From contig JAOAGY010000033.1 in NCBI GenBank assembly GCA_026415505.1, positions 62,001 through 126,000 of the forward strand: DNA of 64,000 nt, written 5' to 3'. Numbering within the stretch: the first letter of the stretch is position 1; each line of letters opens with the position of its first letter. The notes under the pieces are model-generated. The model saw only the letters and a program-made list of their open reading frames with translations, made no database searches and was not told where the DNA came from. Shown here piece by piece: positions 44,497 to 53,623 of the stretch. The position numbers and the translations under genes were made by a program. This stretch comes from Chlorobiota bacterium (lineage in GTDB: Bacteria > Bacteroidota > Ignavibacteria > Kapaibacteriales > NICIL-2).

Positions 44497-45057
44497 TCAC
44501 TGCTGGCGCCATTTGATGCTGCATCCGATCGAGGGGCGCTGATCGGTGGGGAGAGGTTGTCCGCTCAGCAAGGCATCGAGCGCTCGGCGGAGATCGGCGC
44601 CGGTCGGTGGAATGTCGTTGCTCGGTCGGGAAGAGTCGAATTGCCCGCGATAGACGAGCTTGCGCTCGCCGTCGAAGACGAAAAAGTCCGGTGTGCAGGT
44701 TGCACTGTAGCTGCGTGCGACCTGTTGCGTTTCGTCGAAAAGGTACGGGAAGGGAAAATCCAGCTCGCGTGCGATGCGAGCCATTGCGTCGGGACTGTCG
44801 TCGGGATACGCGATCGGGTCGTTCGGATTGATGCCGATGAACGCAATGCCTTTCGGGATGTACTCGCGCGCGCAATCGAGCAGCGCCGGTAAAATGTGCT
44901 TGACGTAGGGACAGTGATTGCACATGAAAACGATCACCGTGCCTTTCGGCGAAGCGAGCTCGTCGAGCGATCGCCACGCATTCTGACGCGGATCGTACAA
45001 ACGGAAGTCGGGCGCTACCGTACCGAGCGGGATCATGGCGGATTCGACGGCAGGCAT
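44497..45057 (-). CDS. Redoxin-domain thioredoxin-like protein
   Basis: A 186-residue cytosolic thioredoxin-fold protein of the AhpC/TSA-redoxin group. It has no signal peptide. VIVFMCNHCPYVKHILPALL contains the CxxC pair (CNHC), followed by FIGINPNDPIAYPDDSPDAMARIARELDFPFPYLFDE and a conserved TPDFFVFDGERKLVYRGQFD. The NHCPYVK signature marks a widespread subgroup usually annotated as thioredoxin family or peroxiredoxin-like; the physiological substrate is unknown. It is downstream of relA/spoT on the same strand. Confidence 0.88.
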   Translation of the reverse strand: MPAVESAMIPLGTVAPDFRLYDPRQNAWRSLDELASPKGTVIVFMCNHCPYVKHILPALLDCAREYIPKGIAFIGINPNDPIAYPDDSPDAMARIARELDFPFPYLFDETQQVARSYSATCTPDFFVFDGERKLVYRGQFDSSRPSNDIPPTGADLRRALDALLSGQPLPTDQRPSIGCSIKWRQQ

Positions 45058-45122
45058 GCTTCCTCGTCTGGTTGATTGACTCGAAACAAAATTAAAGCGC
45101 GCCCTTTTTCAGTCACACGTTA

Positions 45123-47369
45123 TCAACCGTTGTAGCGTGCGACGGAGCGAACGCCCCGTATTCGTGCGATTCGGGAGAAAATTTCGTTGAGGTGCTCCAG
45201 GTTCTGGACGTACACCGTGATGATCCCTTCGAAGTCTCTGCCGAAAGCATCGATGTTGACGCTGCGGATGTTCGTGTTGCGATAACCGGTGATGGCGTTG
45301 GTGATGTCGTGCAGCATACCGGGGCGATCCTCGCCGGTCACGCGGATGGTCGCCAAGTACTCGCCACTCTGATGGGGTGCCCACGAAAGATTGACCATCC
45401 GTGCCTGCACTGCATCGCCCATTTCGGCAATGTTGCGGCAATCGCGACGATGAACCTTGATGCCGCTACCGACAGTGATGACGCCGACGATCTCGTCGCC
45501 CGGTACGGGATTGCAGCAGCGGGCGAAGTGGTAAAGAAGGTTCGGTATCGGTGGGTGAGCGCCGTCGAGAACGACACCGCTTTCGGAGCGAAGACGGTCT
45601 GGCAGTACCGATGGAGATTTGCTCTCGGTCGGTACGACCGCTACCGGCTCGGCATGCTCGCCAGCGGCGCCGACAAGACCGAGTGCAGCGTCGGCACTGA
45701 CGATGCCCAGTCCGAGCTTGTAGAAAAATTCGTTCGGATTGGGAATGCCGAGTTTGGCGAGCATGCGATCGAATTGCTCTTGGGTCGGTGAAAGCTGCGA
45801 CTTCCGCAGCCGCTTTTCCCACAGTTGTTTGCCTTGCTCGACGATGCGTCGCTTTTCCTCGTTGAGGTATTTGCGGATGTTCGATTTTGCTTTGTGCGTG
45901 ACACAGATGCGCTCCCAATCTTTGGTCGGGTGCTGATTTTTCGAGGTGAGAATTTCCACTTGGTCGCCGGTCTTGAGCTGATAGTCGAGCGGGACGAGCT
46001 TTCCGTTGACTTTTGCACCGATGCAATGATTGCCGATCTCGCTGTGAATGGCGTAGGCGAAATCGATCGGTGTCGCTCCCTGCGGCAGGATGATCAGGTC
46101 GTTGCGCGGCGTGTACACGTAGATTTCGTCCTGGTAGAGATTGAGCTTGAACGATTCGAGCAGTTGTTCGGGGGCTTCGTCGCCGGCGTTTTCGAAGATG
46201 TCGCGCACCCAATTAGCCCATTCTTCGAGTTCTTTGTCGTTCCACCACGAGGGCACGCGTCCGTTGCCTTGATTTTCCTTGTAGCGGAAATGCGCCGCGA
46301 TACCGCGCTCGGCGATTTCATGCATGGCGCGAGTGCGGATTTGCACCTCGACGCGCTTGCCTTCCGGACCGATGAATGCCGCGTGGAGCGATTGATACGA
46401 ATTCTTCTTCGGTCGCGCGATGTAGTCTTTGAACCGATCGGCGATCGGCTCGTAAATGTCGGCGACGATGCCGTACACGGTGTAGCAATCTTTGTTCTCG
46501 TTGGTGTCGAGAATGATCCGAACTGCGAGCAAGTCGTACAGCTCGCTCATCGGAACGCCGAGCCGTTGCATTTTTTGGTAGATCGAGTAGATGTGCTTGG
46601 GGCGACCGGTGATCTCGAATTGAAAGCCTTCTTTTTTGAGGCGCTCAGCGATCGGTTCGGCAAAGCGTGCGATGTAGGCTTCGCGCTCGGCACGTGATTC
46701 TGCCAGCGCTTGCTTGATGGCGTTGTATTCGGTCGGGTACAGATACTTGAACGCCAAGTCTTCGAGCTCCCACTTGATGTTCGCCAGACCGAAGCGATGG
46801 GCGAACGGCGCGTAGATGTCGAGCGTCTCGCGTGCCAGACGCTGTTGGCGCTCCGGCGGCAGTGCGCCGAGTGTCCGCATGTTGTGGAGACGATCGGCGA
46901 ACTTGATCAAGATGACGCGGACGTCCTTGACCAGTGCTAGCAGCAGCTTGCGGTAATTCTCGGCTTGACGGATTTCGGTGCTGCGGAAAATGCCGCTGAT
47001 CTTGGTGGCACCGTCAACGATCTCGGCGACGGTACTGCCGAACTCGGCGCGGATGTCTTCGAGCGAATAGGTGGTGTCTTCGACGACGTCGTGCAGCAAT
47101 GCCGCGCAGACGCTGACGTCGTCGAGCGGGATTTCGTTGACGATGATACGCGCGACTTCGAGCGGGTGGGTGTAGTACGGCTCGCCCGATTCGCGCAGAT
47201 CGTTTTTGTGAGCCTGAACGCAAAACTGAAACGCCTTCCGAATGAGCAATTCGTCGTATCGCGGAAGGTTCTTGCGGCATTCGCTGAGCAGCAACTCCAA
47301 ATCGGCGTCGGGATCGGTGCCGATCGTCACCGCAGGTTCTTTGGTTTTGCGCCAAAAACTCAGCTTCAT
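45123..47369 (-). CDS. spoT: Bifunctional (p)ppGpp synthetase/hydrolase (RelA/SpoT)
   Basis: Long RSH protein of 748 residues. The HD hydrolase domain has YTHPLEVARII, AALLHDVVEDT and DRLHNMRTL, all key residues kept. The synthetase domain has YDLLAVRIIL, DRFKDYIARPKKNSYQSLH and EVQIRTRAMHEIAERGIAAH; the RFKD form is typical of bifunctional enzymes. TGS (DLIILPQGATPIDFAYAIHSEIG) and C-terminal ACT (ATIRVTGEDRPGMLHDITNAITG) domains complete it. It controls the stringent response. It is preceded by a TAGTTTCG sequence, a near match to the -7 consensus, and followed by the redoxin gene after 65 bp. Confidence 0.96.
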   Translation of the reverse strand: MKLSFWRKTKEPAVTIGTDPDADLELLLSECRKNLPRYDELLIRKAFQFCVQAHKNDLRESGEPYYTHPLEVARIIVNEIPLDDVSVCAALLHDVVEDTTYSLEDIRAEFGSTVAEIVDGATKISGIFRSTEIRQAENYRKLLLALVKDVRVILIKFADRLHNMRTLGALPPERQQRLARETLDIYAPFAHRFGLANIKWELEDLAFKYLYPTEYNAIKQALAESRAEREAYIARFAEPIAERLKKEGFQFEITGRPKHIYSIYQKMQRLGVPMSELYDLLAVRIILDTNENKDCYTVYGIVADIYEPIADRFKDYIARPKKNSYQSLHAAFIGPEGKRVEVQIRTRAMHEIAERGIAAHFRYKENQGNGRVPSWWNDKELEEWANWVRDIFENAGDEAPEQLLESFKLNLYQDEIYVYTPRNDLIILPQGATPIDFAYAIHSEIGNHCIGAKVNGKLVPLDYQLKTGDQVEILTSKNQHPTKDWERICVTHKAKSNIRKYLNEEKRRIVEQGKQLWEKRLRKSQLSPTQEQFDRMLAKLGIPNPNEFFYKLGLGIVSADAALGLVGAAGEHAEPVAVVPTESKSPSVLPDRLRSESGVVLDGAHPPIPNLLYHFARCCNPVPGDEIVGVITVGSGIKVHRRDCRNIAEMGDAVQARMVNLSWAPHQSGEYLATIRVTGEDRPGMLHDITNAITGYRNTNIRSVNIDAFGRDFEGIITVYVQNLEHLNEIFSRIARIRGVRSVARYNG

Positions 47370-47498
47370 CGCATCGGTTGTCCGTCGTTCGAGTTACAAG
47401 ACGAAACTACTGCGCCGGCGGTGTGCACGCGCCAGCTCAAGTCCAGCCGGTCGAGCGACGATACTTGACACGGTAACGATTCAGCGTCGCCTGGTGCC

Positions 47499-47807
47499 AT
47501 GACAGTCTTTCGCCGTGCACCGGATCGCCCACCGGTTGCACCGCAGCAACCGACGGTGCATCCGATGACGTACTACGAGCAACTGGCAGAAGCAGGTGCA
47601 CTGTACGACTTTTTGCAAACGAACATGCCCGATCGTTTTTCCAGCGATCGAGAATTCCGGCGACAAATGCTCGACGTCTTGCTCCGACGCAGTACGATCG
47701 TTCTGCCCGAAGTCGAGCACGAGCTCCTTTGCGACCTCAGCAGCGCCTTGAGTCAATTTCTTACGGCAGTCGAGCGATGCCACAACAAACAGAGCGAGTC
47801 CCCGTAA
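47499..47807 (+). CDS. Uncharacterised small protein
   Basis: A 102-residue protein without a recognised domain. After a Pro-rich start, residues 23-95 look helical and acidic (MTYYEQLAEAGALYDFLQTNMPDRFSSDREFRRQMLDVLL). No signal peptide or membrane segment is seen. The ATG at 47523 (residue 23... actual M in HPMTYYEQ, a slightly later codon) could be the true start because the first residues are low complexity. It overlaps the next gene by 31 bp in another frame, which suggests translational coupling and a shared role. Confidence 0.62.
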   Translation: MTVFRRAPDRPPVAPQQPTVHPMTYYEQLAEAGALYDFLQTNMPDRFSSDREFRRQMLDVLLRRSTIVLPEVEHELLCDLSSALSQFLTAVERCHNKQSESP

Positions 47808-48640
47808 GCGAAAGCTTGCTCGAATTGTTCGATACGGTTCGCCAGCAAGCCGAGCAGTACAGCGCGGTCTATGAAACGTTGTTGCGCAAAGCGTACGAGC
47901 TCGATCGGCTGCGCGCAACGGCATACCAAGAGTTCGACCATCTCAAAAACTCGACGCAGAAACTCCAGCAATCGCTCCAGCAGTCGGTCGAAGAAGCCAT
48001 CGAACGGCTCCGGTCGCAGTTCGCCCACATCGAGAAAGTACACGCGCAACTATCGGAGATCGAGTCGCTACGCGACAGTCTCGTCAAGCTCGAAGATCGT
48101 TTCGCCAAGCGAACGGTCGAACTCGATGCAGTGCTCATGACGATCCGCCACTTGGTCGAAACCGCCACCACGGAGCGATTCGCAAAGCTCGAAGATTACA
48201 TTGCCGCCAAGCTGCGCACGATCGAAGGCGACGTCGGCACGCTCGATTCGCACATCTACGCGATGCAGGAGTTCTTCAAAAAAGAGATCGCCGAGCTGAG
48301 CGAAGAACTGGCACGCTACAAAAAGAAAATCCCCGAAACGCGCTACATCCTCGACGAAACCAGCAAGTACATCGTCTCGATGCTCGACGATGCCGAGCGT
48401 CGTTTCAACGACAAGCTTACCGAATACAGTGCCCAAGTCGACGAGCGTATCGGGCAAGCGCTTGCGCGCCTTTTCGGCAACAACGACTTAGCCAGTGACC
48501 TCGCTCGCGCCAACACGCGGGCACAAGAAATCATCCGCCGTGCCGATGCTCTCGAACGTCGGATGTCGCTTTCGGTGTGGATTTCGCTCGTCTTGGGGGG
48601 AGTGGCGCTCATTCTCGCACTGATTACGATGCTGACTTAG
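47777..48640 (+). CDS. Coiled-coil protein with C-terminal membrane anchor
   Basis: A 287-residue protein with nearly continuous coiled coil from about residue 10 to 255 (for example STQKLQQSLQQSVEEAIERL and EIESLRDSLVKLEDRFAKR). A single C-terminal transmembrane helix (WISLVLGGVALILALITML, about 267-285) makes it a tail-anchored topology. No enzymatic motif is visible. It starts at ATG 47777 inside the previous gene. It could be a scaffold or tether for an envelope process; I do not recognise a family. Its stop and that of the convergent gene overlap in TTAG. Confidence 0.72.
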   Translation: MPQQTERVPVSESLLELFDTVRQQAEQYSAVYETLLRKAYELDRLRATAYQEFDHLKNSTQKLQQSLQQSVEEAIERLRSQFAHIEKVHAQLSEIESLRDSLVKLEDRFAKRTVELDAVLMTIRHLVETATTERFAKLEDYIAAKLRTIEGDVGTLDSHIYAMQEFFKKEIAELSEELARYKKKIPETRYILDETSKYIVSMLDDAERRFNDKLTEYSAQVDERIGQALARLFGNNDLASDLARANTRAQEIIRRADALERRMSLSVWISLVLGGVALILALITMLT

Positions 48641-50430
48641 CGAGCGATCGCATCGCGGTCGAACCACACGTAGGCGTACTGCCGCCTGTCCATCGCATTG
48701 TTGCGATAGCCACGGATGTACGGCTGCAAGAGACGGTAGTCTTCGTCGTAAAACAGCAGAACCATCGGTGCATCGGCGATAGCGATTTGCTCGGCACGCG
48801 CGAAGAGCCGGTTGCGCTGGTGGCGGTCGAGCGTTCGACGTGCCGATTCGAAGAGTTCGTCGTAGCGTGGGTTCCGGTAACGCGTGCTGTTGAGCGGTGA
48901 CGGAGCGGAGCTGTCTCGCGGCACGAGCTTGCCGTAGAACAAATTCAAAAACGATTCGGGGTCGGGGTAATCGGCGATCCATCCCAGGCGGAAAAACGGT
49001 GCGCGACCGTGATCGATCTCGTCGAGATGACGTGCGAATTCGACCATCTTCAACCCGATGCGGATGCCGAGCACTTCGGCAAGCTGCGATTGCACCGCTT
49101 CGGCGACGAGCTGATTGCGACCGCCGCCGCTGTTGAGTTGCAGCTCGATCGCCGGAAAACCGCGTCCCATCGGGAATCCAGCATCGGCGAGCAGTTGCCG
49201 AGCTTTCGACGGATCGAAACGATAGCCGACGACCGAGCGCGCCGGATAGTCGGGCATTGCTGGCGGGACGAGCCCGTGGTGCGCCGGCTCTCCGCCTTGA
49301 CCTTTGAGAACATAGCGCAAAATCCGTTCGCGATCGACGGCAAAGCAGAACGCCTGCCGCACACGCCGATCGGCGAATACCGGATGCGTGATGACCATGC
49401 CGTAGTACTGCGTCGAAAGCGCCGGCACTCGCAACAACTGAAAACGCCGAAACGCCGATCGCAACTGCTTCTGCTCGTCGACCACAAGCGGAAAAAACTC
49501 CGACGGTATTCGGTAGCACTCGTCGAGATTGCCTTCGGTGAATTCGAGAAATTGCACCTTGTCGTCCTTGACGAACGTAAAGCGCACACCGTCGAGGTAG
49601 GGGAGCTGGTTGCCCGCCGAATCGCGCTTCCAATAGCGTTCGTTGCGCACGAGCACGCACTCGCGGTCCGGCGTCCATCGCACGAATCGAAATGGACCGG
49701 TGCCGACGGGATGTTGGAAGAAATCTTTGCCGTAATACTCGACAGCTTCGCGGGGATGAATGCCCGTGAAATTCATCGCGACGTAGTACTCGAACGGACC
49801 GAACGGCTCGACGAGTTCGATGCGGAACGTATAGCGATCGAGCACGCGGAAACCGCGGACACTTTTGACGCGCGGCTCGGTGCCCGTCGCGGCAGCCTCG
49901 CGTGTAGCTTCGTAGAATTCCTCGGCGCCGACGACCTTGCCACGGAAATAATCAGCCGACAACGTTCCCGTGCGTGCATCGCAACAGCGGGTGAGCGAAT
50001 AGGCGACGTCCTCGGCTGTCAGTTCACGTCCTTTGCCGCCGGGAAAGCAGGGATCGTCGTGGAAATACACACCGCGCCGCAAGTAGTAGGTGTACGCTCG
50101 ACCGTCAGGCGAAATCTCCCACCGCTCGGCAAGCTCGCACGTGAGATTGAGATCGGCGTCGAAGTACAGCAATTGGTCGTAGATGTTCTCGGCGATGTGA
50201 GCACTGGTGACGTCGTTGATCGCAACGGGGTCGAGCGAGCGTAACTCTCCGGTTTCGTTGACGCGATAGATACCGCCGTACCAACGATCGCCCGCTGCCG
50301 GACGAAGCGCCGACACGTCGGGCATCACGCGCTGCTTGCATCCGCCGGCGACAAGTGCGAGCAGCAGCACACACCCGACAGCACCGAGCGCGGCGTTCGA
50401 CTTACGAACTGCTCCCATCGGCGATCGCAT
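48637..50430 (-). CDS. Family 5 extracellular solute-binding lipoprotein (peptide-type)
   Basis: A 597-residue ABC-type substrate-binding protein. The lipobox is LALVAGGC with C31. The SBP_bac_5 domain spans most of the chain: LRSLDPVAINDVTSAHIAENIYDQLLYFD, LAERWEISPDGRAYTYYLRRGVYFHDD, ELTAEDVAYSLTRCCD, VGTGPFRFVRWTPDREC and FADRRVRQAFCFAVDRERIL. These proteins bind oligopeptides, nickel or similar ligands. No dppB/C/D/F-type permease or ATPase gene is adjacent. Its first 29 bases overlap the 3' end of the HdrD-like gene, so it is translated from that message. Confidence 0.9.
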   Translation of the reverse strand: MRSPMGAVRKSNAALGAVGCVLLLALVAGGCKQRVMPDVSALRPAAGDRWYGGIYRVNETGELRSLDPVAINDVTSAHIAENIYDQLLYFDADLNLTCELAERWEISPDGRAYTYYLRRGVYFHDDPCFPGGKGRELTAEDVAYSLTRCCDARTGTLSADYFRGKVVGAEEFYEATREAAATGTEPRVKSVRGFRVLDRYTFRIELVEPFGPFEYYVAMNFTGIHPREAVEYYGKDFFQHPVGTGPFRFVRWTPDRECVLVRNERYWKRDSAGNQLPYLDGVRFTFVKDDKVQFLEFTEGNLDECYRIPSEFFPLVVDEQKQLRSAFRRFQLLRVPALSTQYYGMVITHPVFADRRVRQAFCFAVDRERILRYVLKGQGGEPAHHGLVPPAMPDYPARSVVGYRFDPSKARQLLADAGFPMGRGFPAIELQLNSGGGRNQLVAEAVQSQLAEVLGIRIGLKMVEFARHLDEIDHGRAPFFRLGWIADYPDPESFLNLFYGKLVPRDSSAPSPLNSTRYRNPRYDELFESARRTLDRHQRNRLFARAEQIAIADAPMVLLFYDEDYRLLQPYIRGYRNNAMDRRQYAYVWFDRDAIAR

Positions 50431-52525
50431 CGCGAAGGATTTCGCTGACGTCGCGAACGCGGACGCTGTCGGCTTTGTCGGCGGCTTTCACACCGTCGGT
50501 GAGCATCGTCATGCAGAAAGGACAGTTCGCCGCTATCGTTTCAGCGCCCGTCGAGAGCAATTCTTGCGTGCGGTTGTGATTGACTTTTTCGCCGACGTGT
50601 TCTTCCATGAACATGCGCCCGCCGCCGGCACCGCAACAGAAGCCGCGATCGCGCGAACGTTCGACGTCCAGCACGGTCAGTCCGGGCACGTTTTCGAGCA
50701 GCGCACGCGGGGCGTCGTATTCGCCGTTGTAGCGTCCCAAGTAACAGGAATCGTGGTAGGCGACCGCTTCCTGCGACAGCTTTGCGCGGTCGATGCGCAG
50801 ACGTCCTTCGGCGATAAGCTGCTGCAGAAACTGCGTGTGGTGCATGACGTGATAATTGCCGCCGAAGCGAGCATAGTCGTTCTTGAGCGTGTTGTAACAA
50901 TGCGGGCAAATCGTGACGATCGTGCGGACGCCGTAGCGGTCGAGCGTTTCGATGTTCTGCCGCGTGAGCGTGTCGGCGAGATATTCGTTGCCGCTGCGGC
51001 GCGCCGGATCGCCGGTGCAGCATTCTTCGACTCCGAGAATCCGAAACTCGACGCCTGCATGCTGCATCAGTTCGGCAAACGCTCGGCTGATCTGCTTTGC
51101 GCGTTCGTCGTAGCTGCCGGCACAGCCAACCCAGAAAAGCACTTCCATCGAACTATCTTCGGCAGCGGTTTTGATGCCCAGACCCTCTGCCCATGCAGCG
51201 CGATCGCTTTGTGCCATCCCGCCCCAGGGAACCGCATTCGTTTCGAGGTTCGAGTACACGTTCGGAAGCAGCGACGATTCGTCGGTGAACGATGCCTCCA
51301 TCATCACCAGAGCTTGGCGCATCGCGACGATCGCCGGCACATGCTCGATGTTGACCGGACATTCCTGCATGCAAGCGCCGCAAGTGGTGCATGCCCATAG
51401 CGCTTCTGGTGGGATGTAATCGCCGACGAGCCGCCGATCCCAGATCGCGCGTTCTTCTGCTGTGAAGACCGTTTCGAAAACAGCACGCTCCAGCTCGTTC
51501 ATCTCGTCGGAGCGCTTGCCGCGGAGAATGGCGCGTGCAGCATCGCGGCGATCGGCTCGCGAGGCATTGTCCGCCCAGTCGCGAAGCTTGAGCAGCAGCG
51601 GACCTTTGTCCATCGTTCGCTTGTGTATGGCGATGATGATGCCGCGCGGATCGAGCACTTTTCCGGTTGCATTAGCCGGACACACACTCGTGCATCGCCC
51701 GCAATGCGTGCACGTGTAGCCGTCGAGCAATGTCTTCCACGAAAAATCTTCGATGTCGCGGGCGCCGAATTTCTCGACGTTTTCGCTGGTGAAGTCCACC
51801 GTCGGGAGTGCACGCGGAAATTCCAGTTGCGAAAAGAACACGTTCGGCAGCGACGTGAGCACGTGCAGATGCTTCGAGTACGGCAGGTAATTGGTGAACG
51901 CCAAAATGAGTACGATATGCATCCACCAGAACACCTCGTGGGCGACCTCGCCGAGAGGAAGGATCGGTGCGAGCAACGCTGCAACGGGACGGATAGCCCA
52001 CGAATAGTCGGTGCCGAGCCGGATACGTGCGGTGTTGAGAAGCAGGAGCGATGTGACGATCGCCAGTATGGTCAGCAGAATCACTGCCGCTTCGATACGG
52101 TCTTCGGAGACTTGCAGACGGCGAACACGCAGAACGTACCGCCGCCACAGCGCCACAAGCGTTGCAACGATGATGAACGCACAGAAGATGTCCGCCGCGA
52201 TGGTCGAAAGCGAATAGAGCGGACCGAGCCAGTTCAAATTCAGCGACGGATGCAGACCCTCGAGCACCGCTTCCGCTGCTGCAGCGAGCAAGACGAGGAA
52301 TCCCCAGAAGATCGCCACGTGGATAACGCCCGCGCCGGGGTCGCGTAAAATCTTCGTTTGGAGCAATCCGACGGTGAGCATTTGCCGCAGTCGCGCGCCG
52401 AGGCGATCGAATCGGTCGTCGGGACGAGCGAACGTCAAGTATTGGCGCAGTCGCCATGCGCTGCGTGCGAAGGTCGCGACGGCAGCGATGAAAACGATCC
52501 AGAAGTCGAGATTCTTGGCTGTCAT
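50402..52525 (-). CDS. Membrane-bound HdrD-like iron-sulfur oxidoreductase
   Basis: A 707-residue protein. The N-terminal membrane region (about 1-215) has five hydrophobic segments and a NarI-like character. Two [4Fe-4S] ferredoxin motifs follow: CTHCGRCTSVCP (272-283) and CTTCGACMQECP (379-390). Two cysteine-rich CCG domains follow: ECCTGDP/CPHC (502-543) and DSCYLGR/FCCGAGGG/CPFC (593-671). This architecture is that of heterodisulfide-reductase-like, quinone-linked (Fe-S) proteins that pass electrons between a soluble donor and the membrane pool. The partner and substrate are unknown. It is 7 bp after the cytochrome c peroxidase gene and overlaps the solute-binding protein gene. Confidence 0.9.
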   Translation of the reverse strand: MTAKNLDFWIVFIAAVATFARSAWRLRQYLTFARPDDRFDRLGARLRQMLTVGLLQTKILRDPGAGVIHVAIFWGFLVLLAAAAEAVLEGLHPSLNLNWLGPLYSLSTIAADIFCAFIIVATLVALWRRYVLRVRRLQVSEDRIEAAVILLTILAIVTSLLLLNTARIRLGTDYSWAIRPVAALLAPILPLGEVAHEVFWWMHIVLILAFTNYLPYSKHLHVLTSLPNVFFSQLEFPRALPTVDFTSENVEKFGARDIEDFSWKTLLDGYTCTHCGRCTSVCPANATGKVLDPRGIIIAIHKRTMDKGPLLLKLRDWADNASRADRRDAARAILRGKRSDEMNELERAVFETVFTAEERAIWDRRLVGDYIPPEALWACTTCGACMQECPVNIEHVPAIVAMRQALVMMEASFTDESSLLPNVYSNLETNAVPWGGMAQSDRAAWAEGLGIKTAAEDSSMEVLFWVGCAGSYDERAKQISRAFAELMQHAGVEFRILGVEECCTGDPARRSGNEYLADTLTRQNIETLDRYGVRTIVTICPHCYNTLKNDYARFGGNYHVMHHTQFLQQLIAEGRLRIDRAKLSQEAVAYHDSCYLGRYNGEYDAPRALLENVPGLTVLDVERSRDRGFCCGAGGGRMFMEEHVGEKVNHNRTQELLSTGAETIAANCPFCMTMLTDGVKAADKADSVRVRDVSEILRDAIADGSSS

Positions 52526-52532
52526 ACTGCTG

Positions 52533-53549
52533 CTACGGTTGTGCGAAACTCGGTTCGGTGATGAACGTCGAATCGGTCAGCGCCTGCAAAAATGCACGCA
52601 AATCGGCAAGCTCGCTGCTGGTCAGTCCGAGAGGGCGAATCCGCGGGTCCTTGTTGACAAAAGGCTTTCCACCAGTGTTGTAGTGTTCGAGTACGTCGTC
52701 GAGTGTCGCCATCGTTCCGTCGTTCATGTATGGTGCGGTGAGCGCGACGTTGCGCAGTGTTGGTGTCTTGAATTTGCCAATGTCGCGTTCGTCGCCGGTG
52801 ACGTAGTAGCGCCCGCGATCGTAGTAGTGCGAGTGGATGCCGATGCTATGGAAAGCGAAATCGCTGAAAAAGATGCCACTGTGGCACTCGCTGCAGCGTG
52901 TTCGCTCGCTGAAAAAGAGCGCCATGCCGCGCTTTTCGGAATCGCCAAGTGCAGTGGTGTCGCCGCGACGGTAGCGATCGTATCGCGAGTTGCCCGACAC
53001 CAGGATGCGGCAGAACGTCGCGATTGCACGCACCGCATCGCGCACCGACGGTGACGAACCGAATACCCGCTGGAACCACTCGCGATAACTCGACGAGGAG
53101 TTCAAGCGCTGTGCGATGAGCGCTGTATCGGATGCCATCTCGATCGGCGAGGTCATGGCGCCGAGTATCTGTTCTTCGAGCGAGCGTGCGCGTCCGTCCC
53201 AAAACCACGAGCCGCTATAAGCGACGTTGACGATCGGCGGTGCGTTGCGCAAACCGATCTCGCTCTGTGTACCGCGGCTGACAGCGATCGTGTCGGAAAA
53301 GGCTCGCGCCTGGCGATGACAGCTCGCGCACGATAGATCGCCATCGCGCGACAGACCGGTGTCGTAGAACAGCAAACGCCCCAGCGCGATTTTGTCCGCG
53401 GTGATAGGGTTGTCGTGCGGCACCGGTATCGGCGGAAAGCCAGGTGGCACCGGATAGTCCGATACGACGGTATCCGAGGGCGAGTGCGACCGATCGCACC
53501 CGATCGCGAGTGCGATCGCCATCAGTGCGTATATAGCTGCTCGTTGCAT
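52533..53549 (-). CDS. Di-haem cytochrome c peroxidase (MauG/CcpA family) lipoprotein
   Basis: A 338-residue envelope protein with a lipoprotein-type signal (IALAIGC, C18). Two c-type haem sites are present: CASCH (74-78) and CSECH (219-223). Family motifs include LGRLLFYDTGLSRDGDLSCASCH, GLRNAPPIVNVAYSGSWFWDGRARSLEEQ and FKTPTLRNVALTAPYMNDGTMATLDDVLEHYN. These enzymes reduce hydrogen peroxide with electrons from small cytochromes, or in MauG act on proteins. The start is ATG 53549; four extra codons from a TTG are unlikely. It lies 7 bp before the HdrD-like gene, so the two may share an electron path. Confidence 0.93.
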   Translation of the reverse strand: MQRAAIYALMAIALAIGCDRSHSPSDTVVSDYPVPPGFPPIPVPHDNPITADKIALGRLLFYDTGLSRDGDLSCASCHRQARAFSDTIAVSRGTQSEIGLRNAPPIVNVAYSGSWFWDGRARSLEEQILGAMTSPIEMASDTALIAQRLNSSSSYREWFQRVFGSSPSVRDAVRAIATFCRILVSGNSRYDRYRRGDTTALGDSEKRGMALFFSERTRCSECHSGIFFSDFAFHSIGIHSHYYDRGRYYVTGDERDIGKFKTPTLRNVALTAPYMNDGTMATLDDVLEHYNTGGKPFVNKDPRIRPLGLTSSELADLRAFLQALTDSTFITEPSFAQP

Positions 53550-53591
53550 ACTCGTGCGCAATTTACCACCGGCATCGCCGAATCATCGGCG

Positions 53592-53599
53592 TAGTTTTG
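53592..53599 (+). promoter_or_regulatory. Putative -7 promoter box (TAGTTTTG) for the DegT aminotransferase gene
   Basis: Exact TAnnTTTG match 24 bp before the ATG at 53624, in the 74-bp divergent gap with the cytochrome c peroxidase gene. Confidence 0.38.
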
Positions 53600-53623
53600 C
53601 CGCCCAACACCGACACTGATTCG

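Noticed and set aside
47481-47924. Minus-strand open frame of 147 codons
   Set aside because: Overlaps two better-supported plus-strand genes and shows no conserved features.
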